From NCBI GenBank assembly GCA_040218875.1, contig JAVJQP010000044.1: a stretch of 64,000 nt of DNA; one strand, given 5' to 3'. Positions 41,738-50,056 of the stretch are shown here, piece by piece (within the stretch, counting starts at the first letter, position 1; every line of letters starts with the position of its first letter). A program made the position numbers and the translations under genes. Under the pieces are notes generated by a model. That model had not been told where the DNA came from and did no database searches. It was given only the letters and a program-made list of their open reading frames with translations. This DNA comes from Coleofasciculus sp937127375. Its GTDB lineage: Bacteria; Cyanobacteriota; Cyanobacteriia; Cyanobacteriales; Coleofasciculaceae.

Positions 41738-42801
41738 GGATTACCCAGAAAAATCTATTAGAACAACAGTGGCGTGGGCAACTCTCGGAGTATGTCACGG
41801 CTGTGGCTTGGTCCGTTGATGGGTGTTTAGCGGTAAGTTCAGCAGCGGGGGAGGTTCTGCTGTGGGATGGCGGGAATGGTGACTCATGCTTAATTCTCGG
41901 TTCAGACAACACAGGTGAACAATCGATTGATTGTCTGGACTTTTCCCCCGATGGGCAATTTTTGGCAGCCGGAGGACAAGATGGTGGGGTGAGAATTTGG
42001 CAGGTGAAGCCCCAACTTCAACGGATCACAACTCTCAATAATGCCCCCAAATGGGTTGACCACCTGCGTTGGAGTCCCACGGCTAACCAATTGGCATTTA
42101 GTTTGGGGCGTTATGTTCAAGTGTGGGATGGGGCTGAACAAGCAACGATTATCACATTACCTTTTGACTCGTCCTCAGTATTGGGAATGACTTGGCATCC
42201 TCAAGGACAGCATTTAGCGATCGCGGGTGATCAGGGTGCTAAGGTTTGGGATAGTCGAAATTGGGATGATGACCCTTTCCTTGTCGATATGGCGGCGGCG
42301 AGTATGGCGATTGCTTGGTCACCGGATGGCAAGTATCTCGCCTCTGGTAATCTCGACTTAACGATTACAGTCGTCCAATGGGGTAATCCTCATCCCTGGG
42401 TGATGCGGGGATTCCCCGGCAAAATTCGCAACTTGAGATGGTCAAAATCCATGTCAAATACTGCACCCTTGTTAGCGGCGTCCAGTGGTGAGGGGATTGT
42501 GATCTGGAAAAAACAAACGGATGATCGTCAGGGTTGGGATGCACGGGTTTTAGATCTGCACACTGAAATTATCCAGGATATCGCTTTTCAACCCAAGAGT
42601 TTACTGTTAGCGTCAGCGAGTAATGATGGCTGGGTTTGTCTGTGGCAAAAAGCCAAGCAAATTGCCCAAATTATGAACGGTGCTACCCAGGGTTTTTCTT
42701 GTCTGGCTTGGCATCCTGGGGGACATCAATTGGCGGCTGGTGGTCAAAATGGGGAGGTTTTAGTGTGGTCAGAATCCAAACGGGGTAAAGGATTTGGTTA
42801 A
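41725..42801 (+). CDS. WD40 repeat protein
   Basis: A 358-residue protein made entirely of WD40 repeats (about seven), for example VTAVAWSVDGCLAVSSAAGEVLLWDGG, IDCLDFSPDGQFLAAGGQDG and IAWSPDGKYLASGNLDL. A single beta-propeller is expected, for protein-protein contact. It has no signal peptide, so it is cytoplasmic. The GTG start lies inside the last codons of the COG0523 gene (13-base overlap), implying translational coupling. A partner or client-recognition role for the GTPase is a reasonable but untested idea. Confidence 0.88.
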   Translation: MSGLGITQKNLLEQQWRGQLSEYVTAVAWSVDGCLAVSSAAGEVLLWDGGNGDSCLILGSDNTGEQSIDCLDFSPDGQFLAAGGQDGGVRIWQVKPQLQRITTLNNAPKWVDHLRWSPTANQLAFSLGRYVQVWDGAEQATIITLPFDSSSVLGMTWHPQGQHLAIAGDQGAKVWDSRNWDDDPFLVDMAAASMAIAWSPDGKYLASGNLDLTITVVQWGNPHPWVMRGFPGKIRNLRWSKSMSNTAPLLAASSGEGIVIWKKQTDDRQGWDARVLDLHTEIIQDIAFQPKSLLLASASNDGWVCLWQKAKQIAQIMNGATQGFSCLAWHPGGHQLAAGGQNGEVLVWSESKRGKGFG

Positions 42802-42832
42802 TGAAAGTTTGCTGAATGAGAAACACGTAAAT

Positions 42833-42856
42833 GTAGAGACGCGCCATGGCGCGTCT
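42833..42856. repeat. GTAGAGACG palindrome after the WD40 gene
   Basis: GTAGAGACGCGCCATGGCGC followed by GTCT, the same core as 4471-4498. Confidence 0.75.
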
Positions 42857-42901
42857 GGAAAGCTGGCACAGAGAATGAACAATCAATAACTGACAATAGT
42901 A

Positions 42902-43159
42902 ATGGATTTATTTTCTCGTACTGACCAACAAACCAATCCCGAAAAAATCCAGCAAATTAAACACTGGATTTATCAGGTTTTGGAGATTAATGAAAAAATT
43001 TCCGTGTCTCTGAGTCAATTGCGCTGTACTGAACCGGGATGTCCACCCATTGAAACCGTTATTGCTATCTTGGACAAACCCCAACGACAGTATAAAATCC
43101 ACAAACCTATTGCAGAAATAGAACCCATTGACATTAAAAACTTGCTAGAGAAATCCTGA
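42902..43159 (+). CDS. Small protein with CxxxxC motif beside cbiM
   Basis: An 85-residue soluble protein that I cannot assign to a named family. It is helical at first (QQIKHWIYQVLEINEKISVSL), then SQLRCTEPGCPPIETVI with two Cys five residues apart (Cys42, Cys47). Charged strands follow (RQYKIHKPIAEIEP). The Cys pair could bind metal. It lies between the COG0523-WD40 pair and cbiM on the same strand, 14 bases from cbiM, so it is probably in the importer operon. A metal-related role is inference from position and Cys pattern. Confidence 0.7.
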   Translation: MDLFSRTDQQTNPEKIQQIKHWIYQVLEINEKISVSLSQLRCTEPGCPPIETVIAILDKPQRQYKIHKPIAEIEPIDIKNLLEKS

Positions 43160-43173
43160 TTTTTAGAATATCC

Positions 43174-43932
43174 ATGAAAACAAAACAACGTATTTCTCTA
43201 GGTTTAATCACTGCCACAAGTGTAACCGTAACCATTTTAGCCGCACCACCTGCTCAAGCAATGCACATTATGGAAGGGTTTTTACCCGTAACCTGGGCAA
43301 TTTTTTGGTGGATACTCTTCCTGCCTTTTTTTTTGCTGGGACTACGTTCCCTTAATCAGATCACGAAAGATTATCCCGAATTAAAACTGCTGTTGGCTTT
43401 AGCGGGTGCTTTTACCTTTGTCTTGTCGGCGTTAAAAATTCCCTCAGTGACAGGTAGTTCGTCCCATCCTACAGGTACAGGACTTGGTGCTGTATTATTT
43501 AGTCCCTTAATCATGACAGTTTTGGGGAGTTTTGTCCTGCTCTTTCAAGCCTTATTATTAGCTCATGGGGGGTTGACAACGTTAGGTGCTAATGCATTTT
43601 CTATGGCAGTTGTTGGTCCGATGGTGGCGTATGGTTTGTATCATTTAGTGCTGCGGATAAATGGCAGACAAACCGTTGCCATATTTCTCGCCGCCGCCGT
43701 GGCTAATTTAATCACCTACGTGGTCACATCTCTACAGTTAGCCCTGGCATTTCCTGCACCAGAAGGCGGTATTTTAAGCTCATTTATCAAATTTGCTGGC
43801 ATTTTCGCCGTCACCCAAATTCCTCTGGCGATTAGTGAAGGATTGTTAACGGTGTTAGTTTGGAATTGGCTGGTTACCTATAGCCAAGAGCAATTACAAG
43901 TATTAAATCAGATTAAACTAAAATTACTATGA
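43174..43932 (+). CDS. cbiM: ECF metal importer substrate component CbiM
   Basis: A 252-residue membrane protein. A signal-peptide-like N-terminus (TSVTVTILAAPPAQA) is followed directly by MHIMEGFLPVTWAIFWW, where the mature N-terminal Met-His forms the metal site in CbiM/NikM. The SSSHPTGTGLGAVLFSPLIMTVLG motif and multiple helices are typical. It forms an energy-coupling-factor importer with CbiN, CbiQ and CbiO encoded downstream. Cobalt is the usual substrate and nickel the alternative. The presence of CbiN suggests the Cbi rather than the Nik type. Confidence 0.93.
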   Translation: MKTKQRISLGLITATSVTVTILAAPPAQAMHIMEGFLPVTWAIFWWILFLPFFLLGLRSLNQITKDYPELKLLLALAGAFTFVLSALKIPSVTGSSSHPTGTGLGAVLFSPLIMTVLGSFVLLFQALLLAHGGLTTLGANAFSMAVVGPMVAYGLYHLVLRINGRQTVAIFLAAAVANLITYVVTSLQLALAFPAPEGGILSSFIKFAGIFAVTQIPLAISEGLLTVLVWNWLVTYSQEQLQVLNQIKLKLL

Positions 43933-44231
43933 AACGACAAAGAACAAGCTGGAATAATTGGTTATTAATTTCAGGCGTAATCCTTCTCGCGATTATTCCC
44001 TTACTTGCCATTCGAGATTCTGAATTTAGCGGTGCTGATGGACAAGCCGAAGCCGTGATTGGAGACATTCAGCCTGAGTATGAACCGTGGTTTGAACCTT
44101 TGTTAGCACCTCCAGGTGGTGAAACTGAATCGCTGTTATTCGCCTTACAAGCTGGGATTGGTGCGGGAACAATTGGTTACGCGATCGGTTTATATCGAGG
44201 AAAAAGTGAGCGTAATTCTACCTTTAAGTAG
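43929..44231 (+). CDS. cbiN: ECF metal importer accessory protein CbiN
   Basis: A 100-residue protein with two transmembrane helices (LLISGVILLAIIPLLAI and GIGAGTIGYAIGLYRG) and an extracytoplasmic loop. It overlaps cbiM by four bases. The loop contains FSGADGQAEAVI and YEPWFEPLLAPPGGETESLLFALQA, which match CbiN. CbiN contacts CbiM to allow metal loading. Confidence 0.9.
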   Translation: MKRQRTSWNNWLLISGVILLAIIPLLAIRDSEFSGADGQAEAVIGDIQPEYEPWFEPLLAPPGGETESLLFALQAGIGAGTIGYAIGLYRGKSERNSTFK

Positions 44232-44430
44232 GTGAAAAAATTAAAGTTAGCAGCGGTAATTGTTATTTATCTTTCGTCATTGGTTATTTTTTTTTCATTT
44301 TATCGGGTCAAATTCGTCAAAATTATGGCATCACTAAATCATGACAAATGTACCATTGCTCCCAGACGTTCCACGGTCACGTCTCTACAAACCACAATAC
44401 TAATTCAGCAAACCCTGCTTAAATGAGATC

Positions 44431-45228
44431 ATGACTCTACCCATTGATACCCTTTCTTATAACAATAACCTGAGAACCTTACCGCCAGAGCAAAAATTAC
44501 TGTTTGCGTTAGTCGTTTTAGGGATTGCTCTCATCGCTTCCCCTCTAACTCAAGTTTTGATTAGTCTCTGGCTGGCAATTTGGACAATCGGTTATGCCAA
44601 AATTCCTATCCAATCTTATTTAAAGCTTCTGGGTGTGAGTAGTCTATTTTTGGGCATGGGTTTACCTGCATTAATGATTAACATAATAGGGGCGAACCAA
44701 ATCGATTTAGTTGCTAGTGATCAACTCGGAGGTATTCAGTTAGGAGGATTATATTTCTATCTCAGTCACAGTGGCTGGCAAGAAGCGGTCAAAGTTTTTA
44801 TCCGATCTTTGGCTTGTATTTCATGCTTACTTTTTATGCTGATGACTATTCCATTTGTCGAAATTGTGCAAACCCTACGTCGTTGTCAATTACCCGAAGC
44901 GATCGGTGATTTGCTGATGTTAATGTACCGCTTTCTTTTTATCCTGATTAACACCGTGATTGAGTTACGATTAGCACAACAAGCGAGAGGAGGATATCGC
45001 ACCTGGAAATTAGCGGTTAAGAGTACAAGTTTGCTCGTTAGTCAATTGCTACAACGGACAATAATTCGCTATCAGCAATTTTGTTTAGGGTTTGCCGCCA
45101 GAGGATTTACCGATAGATTCTATGGGTTTAATGGACAACATCGGAACTATTCCCAGCGCTATGCCTTAGAAGGAATGATTGGGTGTTTAAGTTTGTCAGG
45201 ATTAGATATTTATCTGAGAATTAACTAA
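44431..45228 (+). CDS. cbiQ: ECF importer transmembrane component CbiQ
   Basis: A 265-residue T-component with several hydrophobic helices. It has the conserved cytoplasmic segment ELRLAQQARGGYR and a second FAARGFTDRF, the Ala-Arg-Gly motifs that couple CbiQ to the ATPase. It follows cbiN after ~200 bases containing a degenerate repeat, and precedes cbiO by 41 bases. Confidence 0.9.
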   Translation: MTLPIDTLSYNNNLRTLPPEQKLLFALVVLGIALIASPLTQVLISLWLAIWTIGYAKIPIQSYLKLLGVSSLFLGMGLPALMINIIGANQIDLVASDQLGGIQLGGLYFYLSHSGWQEAVKVFIRSLACISCLLFMLMTIPFVEIVQTLRRCQLPEAIGDLLMLMYRFLFILINTVIELRLAQQARGGYRTWKLAVKSTSLLVSQLLQRTIIRYQQFCLGFAARGFTDRFYGFNGQHRNYSQRYALEGMIGCLSLSGLDIYLRIN

Positions 45229-45269
45229 AAAACTGTGGATTCAGTCCTTTTTTCCCTATCCCCATATCC

Positions 45270-46157
45270 ATGACCCGTACATTGCTACAACTCAAAGACA
45301 TCGTTTATACTTATCCAGGTCAAAATACCCCTTTGTTTCGGGGATTAAACCTGAGGATTACTCAATCCAAAAAGACGGCGATTATTGGTCAAAACGGATC
45401 GGGCAAATCCAGCCTATTTTTGTTGATAGATGGGTTGCATAAAATCCAGCAAGGAAAAATCTACTGGAAAAACGAGGAATTAAAATATAACCATAAATTT
45501 CTCAATCAATGGCGACAACGAATTGGGTTAGCATTTCAAGATCCTGAACAACAATTAGTCGCCGGAACAGTGATAGAGGATATCGCTTATGGTTTAGCCA
45601 ACTTGCAATTACCCAAAGCCGAATTTGAACAGAGACTTGATGACGCGATCGCGGACTTTGTTTTGCAGGAATTAGTCAACCTACCCCTACACCATCTCAG
45701 TTTAGGACAAAAGCGGCGCGTTGCTTTAGCGGGTGTGATGGCGTTGAAGCCAGAATTACTCCTTTTAGACGAACCGACGGCTTATTTAGATAGGAGACAA
45801 ACCCAGAATTTTATGCAGGAATTAGATCGGATTCATGAGTCAGGAACAACGGTTGTTCTGGCAACCCATGACTTAGATATTGCCTATCAATGGGCAGATT
45901 GGTTCTTGGTTCTCCATCAAGGACAATTGGTTATGGAAGGTGAGGCGGAAGCGGTTTTTTCGCAATGGGAATTAATTGAAGACTTACAACTCGGTTTGCC
46001 AACCGTATGGCAAGTTTGGCAAGCCTTACCCAAGCACCTTTGTCGTTCAGAACATACCTCTGTTCCCCGAACAGTGAGTGAACTGAACGAGCAATTGTCA
46101 GAAACTCTGACAAACCTTAACAGGAATAGATTGATTTCTTTGCACCTGTTTGATTAA
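45270..46157 (+). CDS. cbiO: ECF importer ATPase CbiO
   Basis: A 295-residue ABC ATPase of the ECF class with Walker A IIGQNGSGKSSLF, Q-loop GLAFQDPEQQLVAGTV, signature HLSLGQKRRVALAG and Walker B LLLLDEPTAYLD. FQDPEQQL is typical of CbiO/EcfA. It energises the CbiMNQ importer. The ~60 residues after EDLQLGLPTVWQVW are less conserved. It is the last gene of the operon. Confidence 0.92.
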   Translation: MTRTLLQLKDIVYTYPGQNTPLFRGLNLRITQSKKTAIIGQNGSGKSSLFLLIDGLHKIQQGKIYWKNEELKYNHKFLNQWRQRIGLAFQDPEQQLVAGTVIEDIAYGLANLQLPKAEFEQRLDDAIADFVLQELVNLPLHHLSLGQKRRVALAGVMALKPELLLLDEPTAYLDRRQTQNFMQELDRIHESGTTVVLATHDLDIAYQWADWFLVLHQGQLVMEGEAEAVFSQWELIEDLQLGLPTVWQVWQALPKHLCRSEHTSVPRTVSELNEQLSETLTNLNRNRLISLHLFD

Positions 46158-46177
46158 TCTGAATTGGGTTTAAACAC

Positions 46178-46237
46178 AGGGCGACCCAATAACATTGAGA
46201 GGATGGGTATTGTTGATTTATGCAGCGGGTCGCCCCT
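46178..46237. repeat. GGGCGACCC palindromic element
   Basis: GGGCGACCCAATAACATTGA to GCAGCGGGTCGCCCC, with inverted ends; a relative of 17101-17163. Confidence 0.65.
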
Positions 46238-46343
46238 ACAGATTTTGATATTATATCTGGTTAAATCTGCCCTGATTTATACATTAAAACAGATGCACCA
46301 TCTCTCTCAATCCAGACGTTGATTAAACAAAGCAATTATAACA

Positions 46344-46676
46344 ATGACTCAAATTCTTGATGCTTTGCCCCCGAATTTTCCCGCGAAAATCTTATGTGGT
46401 TATTTCAATCAGACGAGACAAGTTCAGATTGTGCGGATTGTCAATATTTCCAATTGGTACTTTGAGCGAGTCGTATTTCCTCGGCAACATCTCTTATTTG
46501 AAGCCTGTTCTGAGGCTCAACTTGAAATTTATACAGGGGCAATGAGCCAGGGAATTCTTCTAGATAGAATTGGCTGCGATCGGTTATGCATTCAACAGGA
46601 ATTCATCCGAGCGCCCAACAAAGACTTTAAAAAACTCTCAGTTTCTCACCCTTCAAGTCACCGAACGTTCAACTAG
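46344..46676 (+). CDS. DUF1830 family protein
   Basis: A 110-residue protein. Residues 10-90 match the cyanobacterial DUF1830 pattern: KILCGYFNQTRQVQIVRIVNISNWYFERVVFPRQHLLFEA, then AQLEIYTG and DRIGCDRLCI. The role is unknown. The last ~15 residues (SVSHPSSHRTFN) run toward a dispersed repeat and may be an altered tail. It is a single gene between the Cbi operon and COG0523 paralogue 2. Confidence 0.82.
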   Translation: MTQILDALPPNFPAKILCGYFNQTRQVQIVRIVNISNWYFERVVFPRQHLLFEACSEAQLEIYTGAMSQGILLDRIGCDRLCIQQEFIRAPNKDFKKLSVSHPSSHRTFN

Positions 46677-46677
46677 A

Positions 46678-46768
46678 GCGTCGGTATTCCGAGAAGCCGG
46701 GTTTCTCGTGAGGATGACAACAAAATATCAAGATTTCACCCAAATAAACCAGGTTTATTGACCGATGT
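46678..46768. repeat. GAAGCCGGGTTTC dispersed element, copy 2
   Basis: TATTCCGAGAAGCCGGGTTT, CAAAATATCAAGATTTCACC and TATTGACCGATGTCCTA, in the same order as in 16490-16585. Confidence 0.7.
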
Positions 46769-46945
46769 CCTATTTATCCCATGTTTGTTATGGAAGGCGA
46801 TATTCATCTATCAAACGGGCGGGTGCTGACCTAATTTTGACCTACTCTGCCAAAGATGTCGCCTTGATTTTGCATGGGACGTAAATATCCCATCTGCCGC
46901 TCATTGTAGTTACACACACCGAGACTCTCATACTAAAAGACAACC

Positions 46946-48004
46946 ATGGTACAGACAACAAAACAAACGGAATTGGAAATAGTAAACCTTCCCAAACGAG
47001 GGATGCCTGTCACGATTATTACCGGATTTCTGGGGAGTGGCAAAACCACCTTAGTTAATCAAATTCTCGAAAATAAGCAGAATTTGAAAGTCGCTGTTTT
47101 AGTAAATGAGTTTGGAGATATCAATATTGACTCCCAGCTTCTGGTTTCTTTTGATGAAGATATGGTGGAGTTGAGTAATGGTTGTATCTGCTGTACAATT
47201 AATGATGGGTTAGTTGATGCTGTTTATCGCGTTTTAGAACGGGAAGACCAGATTGACTATTTAGTCATTGAAACCACGGGAGTGGCTGATCCGTTACCCA
47301 TTGCGATCACTTTTTTAGGGACGGAACTGCGAAACCTGACGCGGTTGGATTCGATCTTAACGGTAGTCGATGCGGAAACGTTCACTCCAGAACATTTTGA
47401 CAGTGAAGCCGCGTTTTCACAGGTGGCGTATGGTGATATCGTGTTGCTGAATAAAACAGATCGCGCTGATCCGAAAAAGCTGGATGAATTAGAGAGTTAT
47501 ATCCGCGTAATTAAACAGGGAGCAAGACTTATCCGTTGTCAATATGGTCAAGTGCCATTACCCTTAATTTTGGATGTGGAATTAACTCAGATAGAGAACT
47601 ACCAGCAGGAGTTAGAGGAAAGCCAGCACCACGATCATGATCATCATTCCCATCATGATCACTCCCATCACCATCATGATCACTCTCATCATTCCCATCA
47701 CTTAGAAAATGATGGATTTGTTTCCCTGTCTTTCCAGAGCGATCGCCCTTTTGATGTCCACAAATTTGAGTATTTTTTGACTGAACAGATGCCGAATACT
47801 GTGTTTCGGGCAAAAGGCATTCTCTGGTTTAGTGATAGCCCTTTACGCCATATCTTTCAACTCAGCGGTCCTCGTTTTGAATTAAACCCTGAGCCTTGGT
47901 TAGGTTCACCGAAAAATCAGCTCGTCTTGATTGGGCGTCATCTCGATCTAGATGAAATCAAAACGCTCCTGAACAACTGTCTGGCTGAATCGGTAAAGTT
48001 ATAG
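46946..48004 (+). CDS. COG0523 metallochaperone GTPase with His-rich loop, paralogue 2
   Basis: A 352-residue G3E GTPase: VTIITGFLGSGKTTLVNQI, CXCC in NGCICCTINDGL, ETTGVADPLPI, and VLLNKTD. A long His/Asp stretch (HHDHDHHSHHDHSHHHHDHS, about residues 229-250) lies between the GTPase and C-terminal domains and should bind zinc strongly. The C-terminal CobW domain (FRAKGILWFSDSPLRHIFQLSG) is intact. It is followed after 76 bases by folE, a zinc enzyme, which is a plausible client. No clear Zur box was found before it. Confidence 0.92.
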   Translation: MVQTTKQTELEIVNLPKRGMPVTIITGFLGSGKTTLVNQILENKQNLKVAVLVNEFGDINIDSQLLVSFDEDMVELSNGCICCTINDGLVDAVYRVLEREDQIDYLVIETTGVADPLPIAITFLGTELRNLTRLDSILTVVDAETFTPEHFDSEAAFSQVAYGDIVLLNKTDRADPKKLDELESYIRVIKQGARLIRCQYGQVPLPLILDVELTQIENYQQELEESQHHDHDHHSHHDHSHHHHDHSHHSHHLENDGFVSLSFQSDRPFDVHKFEYFLTEQMPNTVFRAKGILWFSDSPLRHIFQLSGPRFELNPEPWLGSPKNQLVLIGRHLDLDEIKTLLNNCLAESVKL

Positions 48005-48080
48005 TCAATTAATTGTTAATTATTGGCTGAATTTAATTTCCGTTTCACTTCAGTTTTGTCATCACTCAAATCATTCCATT

Positions 48081-48728
48081 ATGACCTTATCTCAATCAAA
48101 GCCGATGGCGTTAAATAGTGTAATGCCATCCCTTTCAACTTCCGATCAACCCCTTGTCTCTGACGAAGAAATGAGGCAAGCCGTGCGTACTTTGTTACTG
48201 GGATTGGGAGAAGATCCAGACCGCGAAGGATTACAAGATACCCCTAAGCGTGTGGTTAAAGCCTTAAAGTTTTTGACATCGGGTTATCACCAATCCCTGG
48301 ATGAATTACTCAATGGTGCAGTATTTACCGAAGATGCTAATGAAATGGTGCTGGTGCGGGATATCGATATTTTTAGCTCCTGTGAGCATCATATTCTGCC
48401 GATTCTCGGTCGCGCTCATGTTGCCTATATTCCCAATGGTAAGGTGATTGGACTGTCCAAAATTGCTCGGATTTGCGAAATGTATGGGCGGCGCTTGCAA
48501 GTACAGGAACGTCTGACGGCACAGATTGCCGATGGACTCGTGGGATTACTCAAGCCTCAAGGTGTAGCCGTAGTTGTGGAAGCGACGCACATGTGCATGG
48601 TGATGCGAGGTGTACAAAAGCCAGGGTCTTGGACTGTGACCAGTGCGGTGCGAGGAGTGTTTGCTGAAGATGCCCGGACTCGCCAGGAGTTCATGGATTT
48701 GGTGCGACATAACCCAAGGTTTAATTAG
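48081..48728 (+). CDS. folE: GTP cyclohydrolase I
   Basis: FolE converts GTP to 7,8-dihydroneopterin triphosphate, the first step toward folate and pterins. The 215-residue protein has EDPDREGLQDTPKRV, the zinc-ligand region SSCEHHILPILGRAHVAYIP, VIGLSKIARICEMYGRRLQVQERLT and the second Cys ligand in EATHMCMVMRGVQ. These zinc ligands make it the zinc-dependent IA type, not the metal-flexible FolE2. It lies between two COG0523 GTPase genes on the same strand, suggesting that zinc is delivered to it when zinc is scarce. Confidence 0.95.
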   Translation: MTLSQSKPMALNSVMPSLSTSDQPLVSDEEMRQAVRTLLLGLGEDPDREGLQDTPKRVVKALKFLTSGYHQSLDELLNGAVFTEDANEMVLVRDIDIFSSCEHHILPILGRAHVAYIPNGKVIGLSKIARICEMYGRRLQVQERLTAQIADGLVGLLKPQGVAVVVEATHMCMVMRGVQKPGSWTVTSAVRGVFAEDARTRQEFMDLVRHNPRFN

Positions 48729-49060
48729 GGCTTGCTGCACAACCTAGAAACCCTGAGCCATCAATACTTTGAGGCTTATGGGCAGTGGATAAAGTGCAAG
48801 GAAATGGGGTAGCATCCTTCATAAGTATGGCATCACCTTACTCAGGGAAAATGTACCCCAGCTTCCCCAGCTCCCCCTCACCACAACACTTATTCAGCAG
48901 CCCCTAATTAGCGTGCCTGTTCGTTAGGGGTGATCTCCTAATCCTAGGAGAAAGCCCTTTTTTTGCGTCTTGATGAGAATACTTCTTACTCTACAATTGG
49001 TTTAGGGCGGGTCAGATCGTTCAATCCGCCGATTTGTCGTTACTCAACCGGAGGAATTTT
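48729..49060. other. Intergenic region between folE and COG0523 paralogue 3
   Basis: No gene is seen. It contains CAGCTTCCCCAGCTCCCCC (near 48853), a piece of the repeat inserted in lpxB. CTCCTAATCCTAGGAGAAAG followed by CCCTTTTTTT near 48930-48962 is a possible terminator. No clear Zur-type box was recognised. Confidence 0.55.
48931..48964 (+). terminator. Possible factor-independent terminator after folE
   Basis: CTCCTAATCCTAGGAG forms a short hairpin, followed after a few bases by a run of seven T. The stem is short and lies 200 bases past folE, so this is tentative. Confidence 0.35.
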
Positions 49061-50056
49061 ATGACCTCTAGTGTCAAACAAGTTCGTCCCACGTCTGTCA
49101 CCGCTTCTGGGCGGGGAATACCTGTTACCATTATCACGGGTTTTTTGGGGAGCGGCAAAACCACGCTGCTCAATTATATTTTGCATAATCGTCAGGATTT
49201 GAAGATAGCCGTTATTGTTAATGAATTTGGCGACATTGATATCGACTCCAAACTCTTGGTATCGATTGATGAAAATATGGTGCAACTGAGTAATGGTTGC
49301 ATTTGCTGCACGATTAATGAAAATCTCATTGATACGGTTGATGCATTAATTAACCGTGATGATCCAGTGGATTACATCCTGGTTGAAACCACGGGGGTGG
49401 CAGATCCGTTGCCAATTATGCTGAGTTTTATCACCACAGAATTACAAACCGTTACTCACATAGATTCCATATTGACGGTTGTTGATGCCGAATCGTTGAC
49501 GCCGAATCACTATGACAGTGAAGCGGCACTGAATCAACTCATTTTTGCCGATATTATTCTGTTGAACAAAACCGATTTGGTTGCCCCAAAACGAATTCAT
49601 CAACTCAAGGAGTATATTCGTTCCCTGAAACCTGGAGCCAGAGTTCTCCAAACCCAATATGGACAGGTGTCATTACCACTGATTTTGGATGTGAACCTTA
49701 ACGAGCCTAGCACCGATCAACGTGCAGCACCAGCTAATCATCTGGCTGATGATCATCAGTCTCACCATCTGGAACATGATCAGTTTATGGCAGTATCATT
49801 TGAGAGCGATCGCGCCTTAAATCTGCCCAAATTTCAAACCTTTATCGATAACCTACCCACCAATGTTTATCGGGGTAAGGGCATTCTCTGGTTTCAGGGG
49901 AGTCAGTTACGCCATCTGTTTCAATTAAGTGGTAAACGATGTGATATAAAAAGTGAACGTTCTCACCCTCCTCGTTGGAATCAACTCGTTTTCATTGGAC
50001 GAAATTTAAATGCTGAGTGGATTCGACAAGAATTAGCAGAGTGCATGGCAAGTTAA
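49061..50056 (+). CDS. COG0523 metallochaperone GTPase, paralogue 3
   Basis: A 331-residue G3E GTPase closely related to paralogue 2: VTIITGFLGSGKTTLLNYI, NGCICCTINENL, ETTGVADPLPI, IILLNKTDL, and the C-terminal YRGKGILWFQGSQLRHLFQLSG. The His loop is reduced to HLADDHQSHHLEHDQ. GAGGAATTTT precedes the ATG at 49061, which is preferred to the TTG at 49034. Three paralogues within 10 kb is unusual and suggests distinct clients or affinities. Confidence 0.9.
   Translation: MTSSVKQVRPTSVTASGRGIPVTIITGFLGSGKTTLLNYILHNRQDLKIAVIVNEFGDIDIDSKLLVSIDENMVQLSNGCICCTINENLIDTVDALINRDDPVDYILVETTGVADPLPIMLSFITTELQTVTHIDSILTVVDAESLTPNHYDSEAALNQLIFADIILLNKTDLVAPKRIHQLKEYIRSLKPGARVLQTQYGQVSLPLILDVNLNEPSTDQRAAPANHLADDHQSHHLEHDQFMAVSFESDRALNLPKFQTFIDNLPTNVYRGKGILWFQGSQLRHLFQLSGKRCDIKSERSHPPRWNQLVFIGRNLNAEWIRQELAECMAS

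Noticed and set aside
42802..43173. Cobalamin riboswitch before the Cbi operon
   Set aside because: No B12-box-like conserved stretch could be recognised, and the space is taken by a palindrome and a small gene.
44232..44426. 64-codon frame between cbiN and cbiQ
   Set aside because: GTG start overlaps the cbiN stop, and the second half is encoded by a degenerate CAGACGTTCC/GTCTCTAC repeat; not a conserved Cbi subunit.
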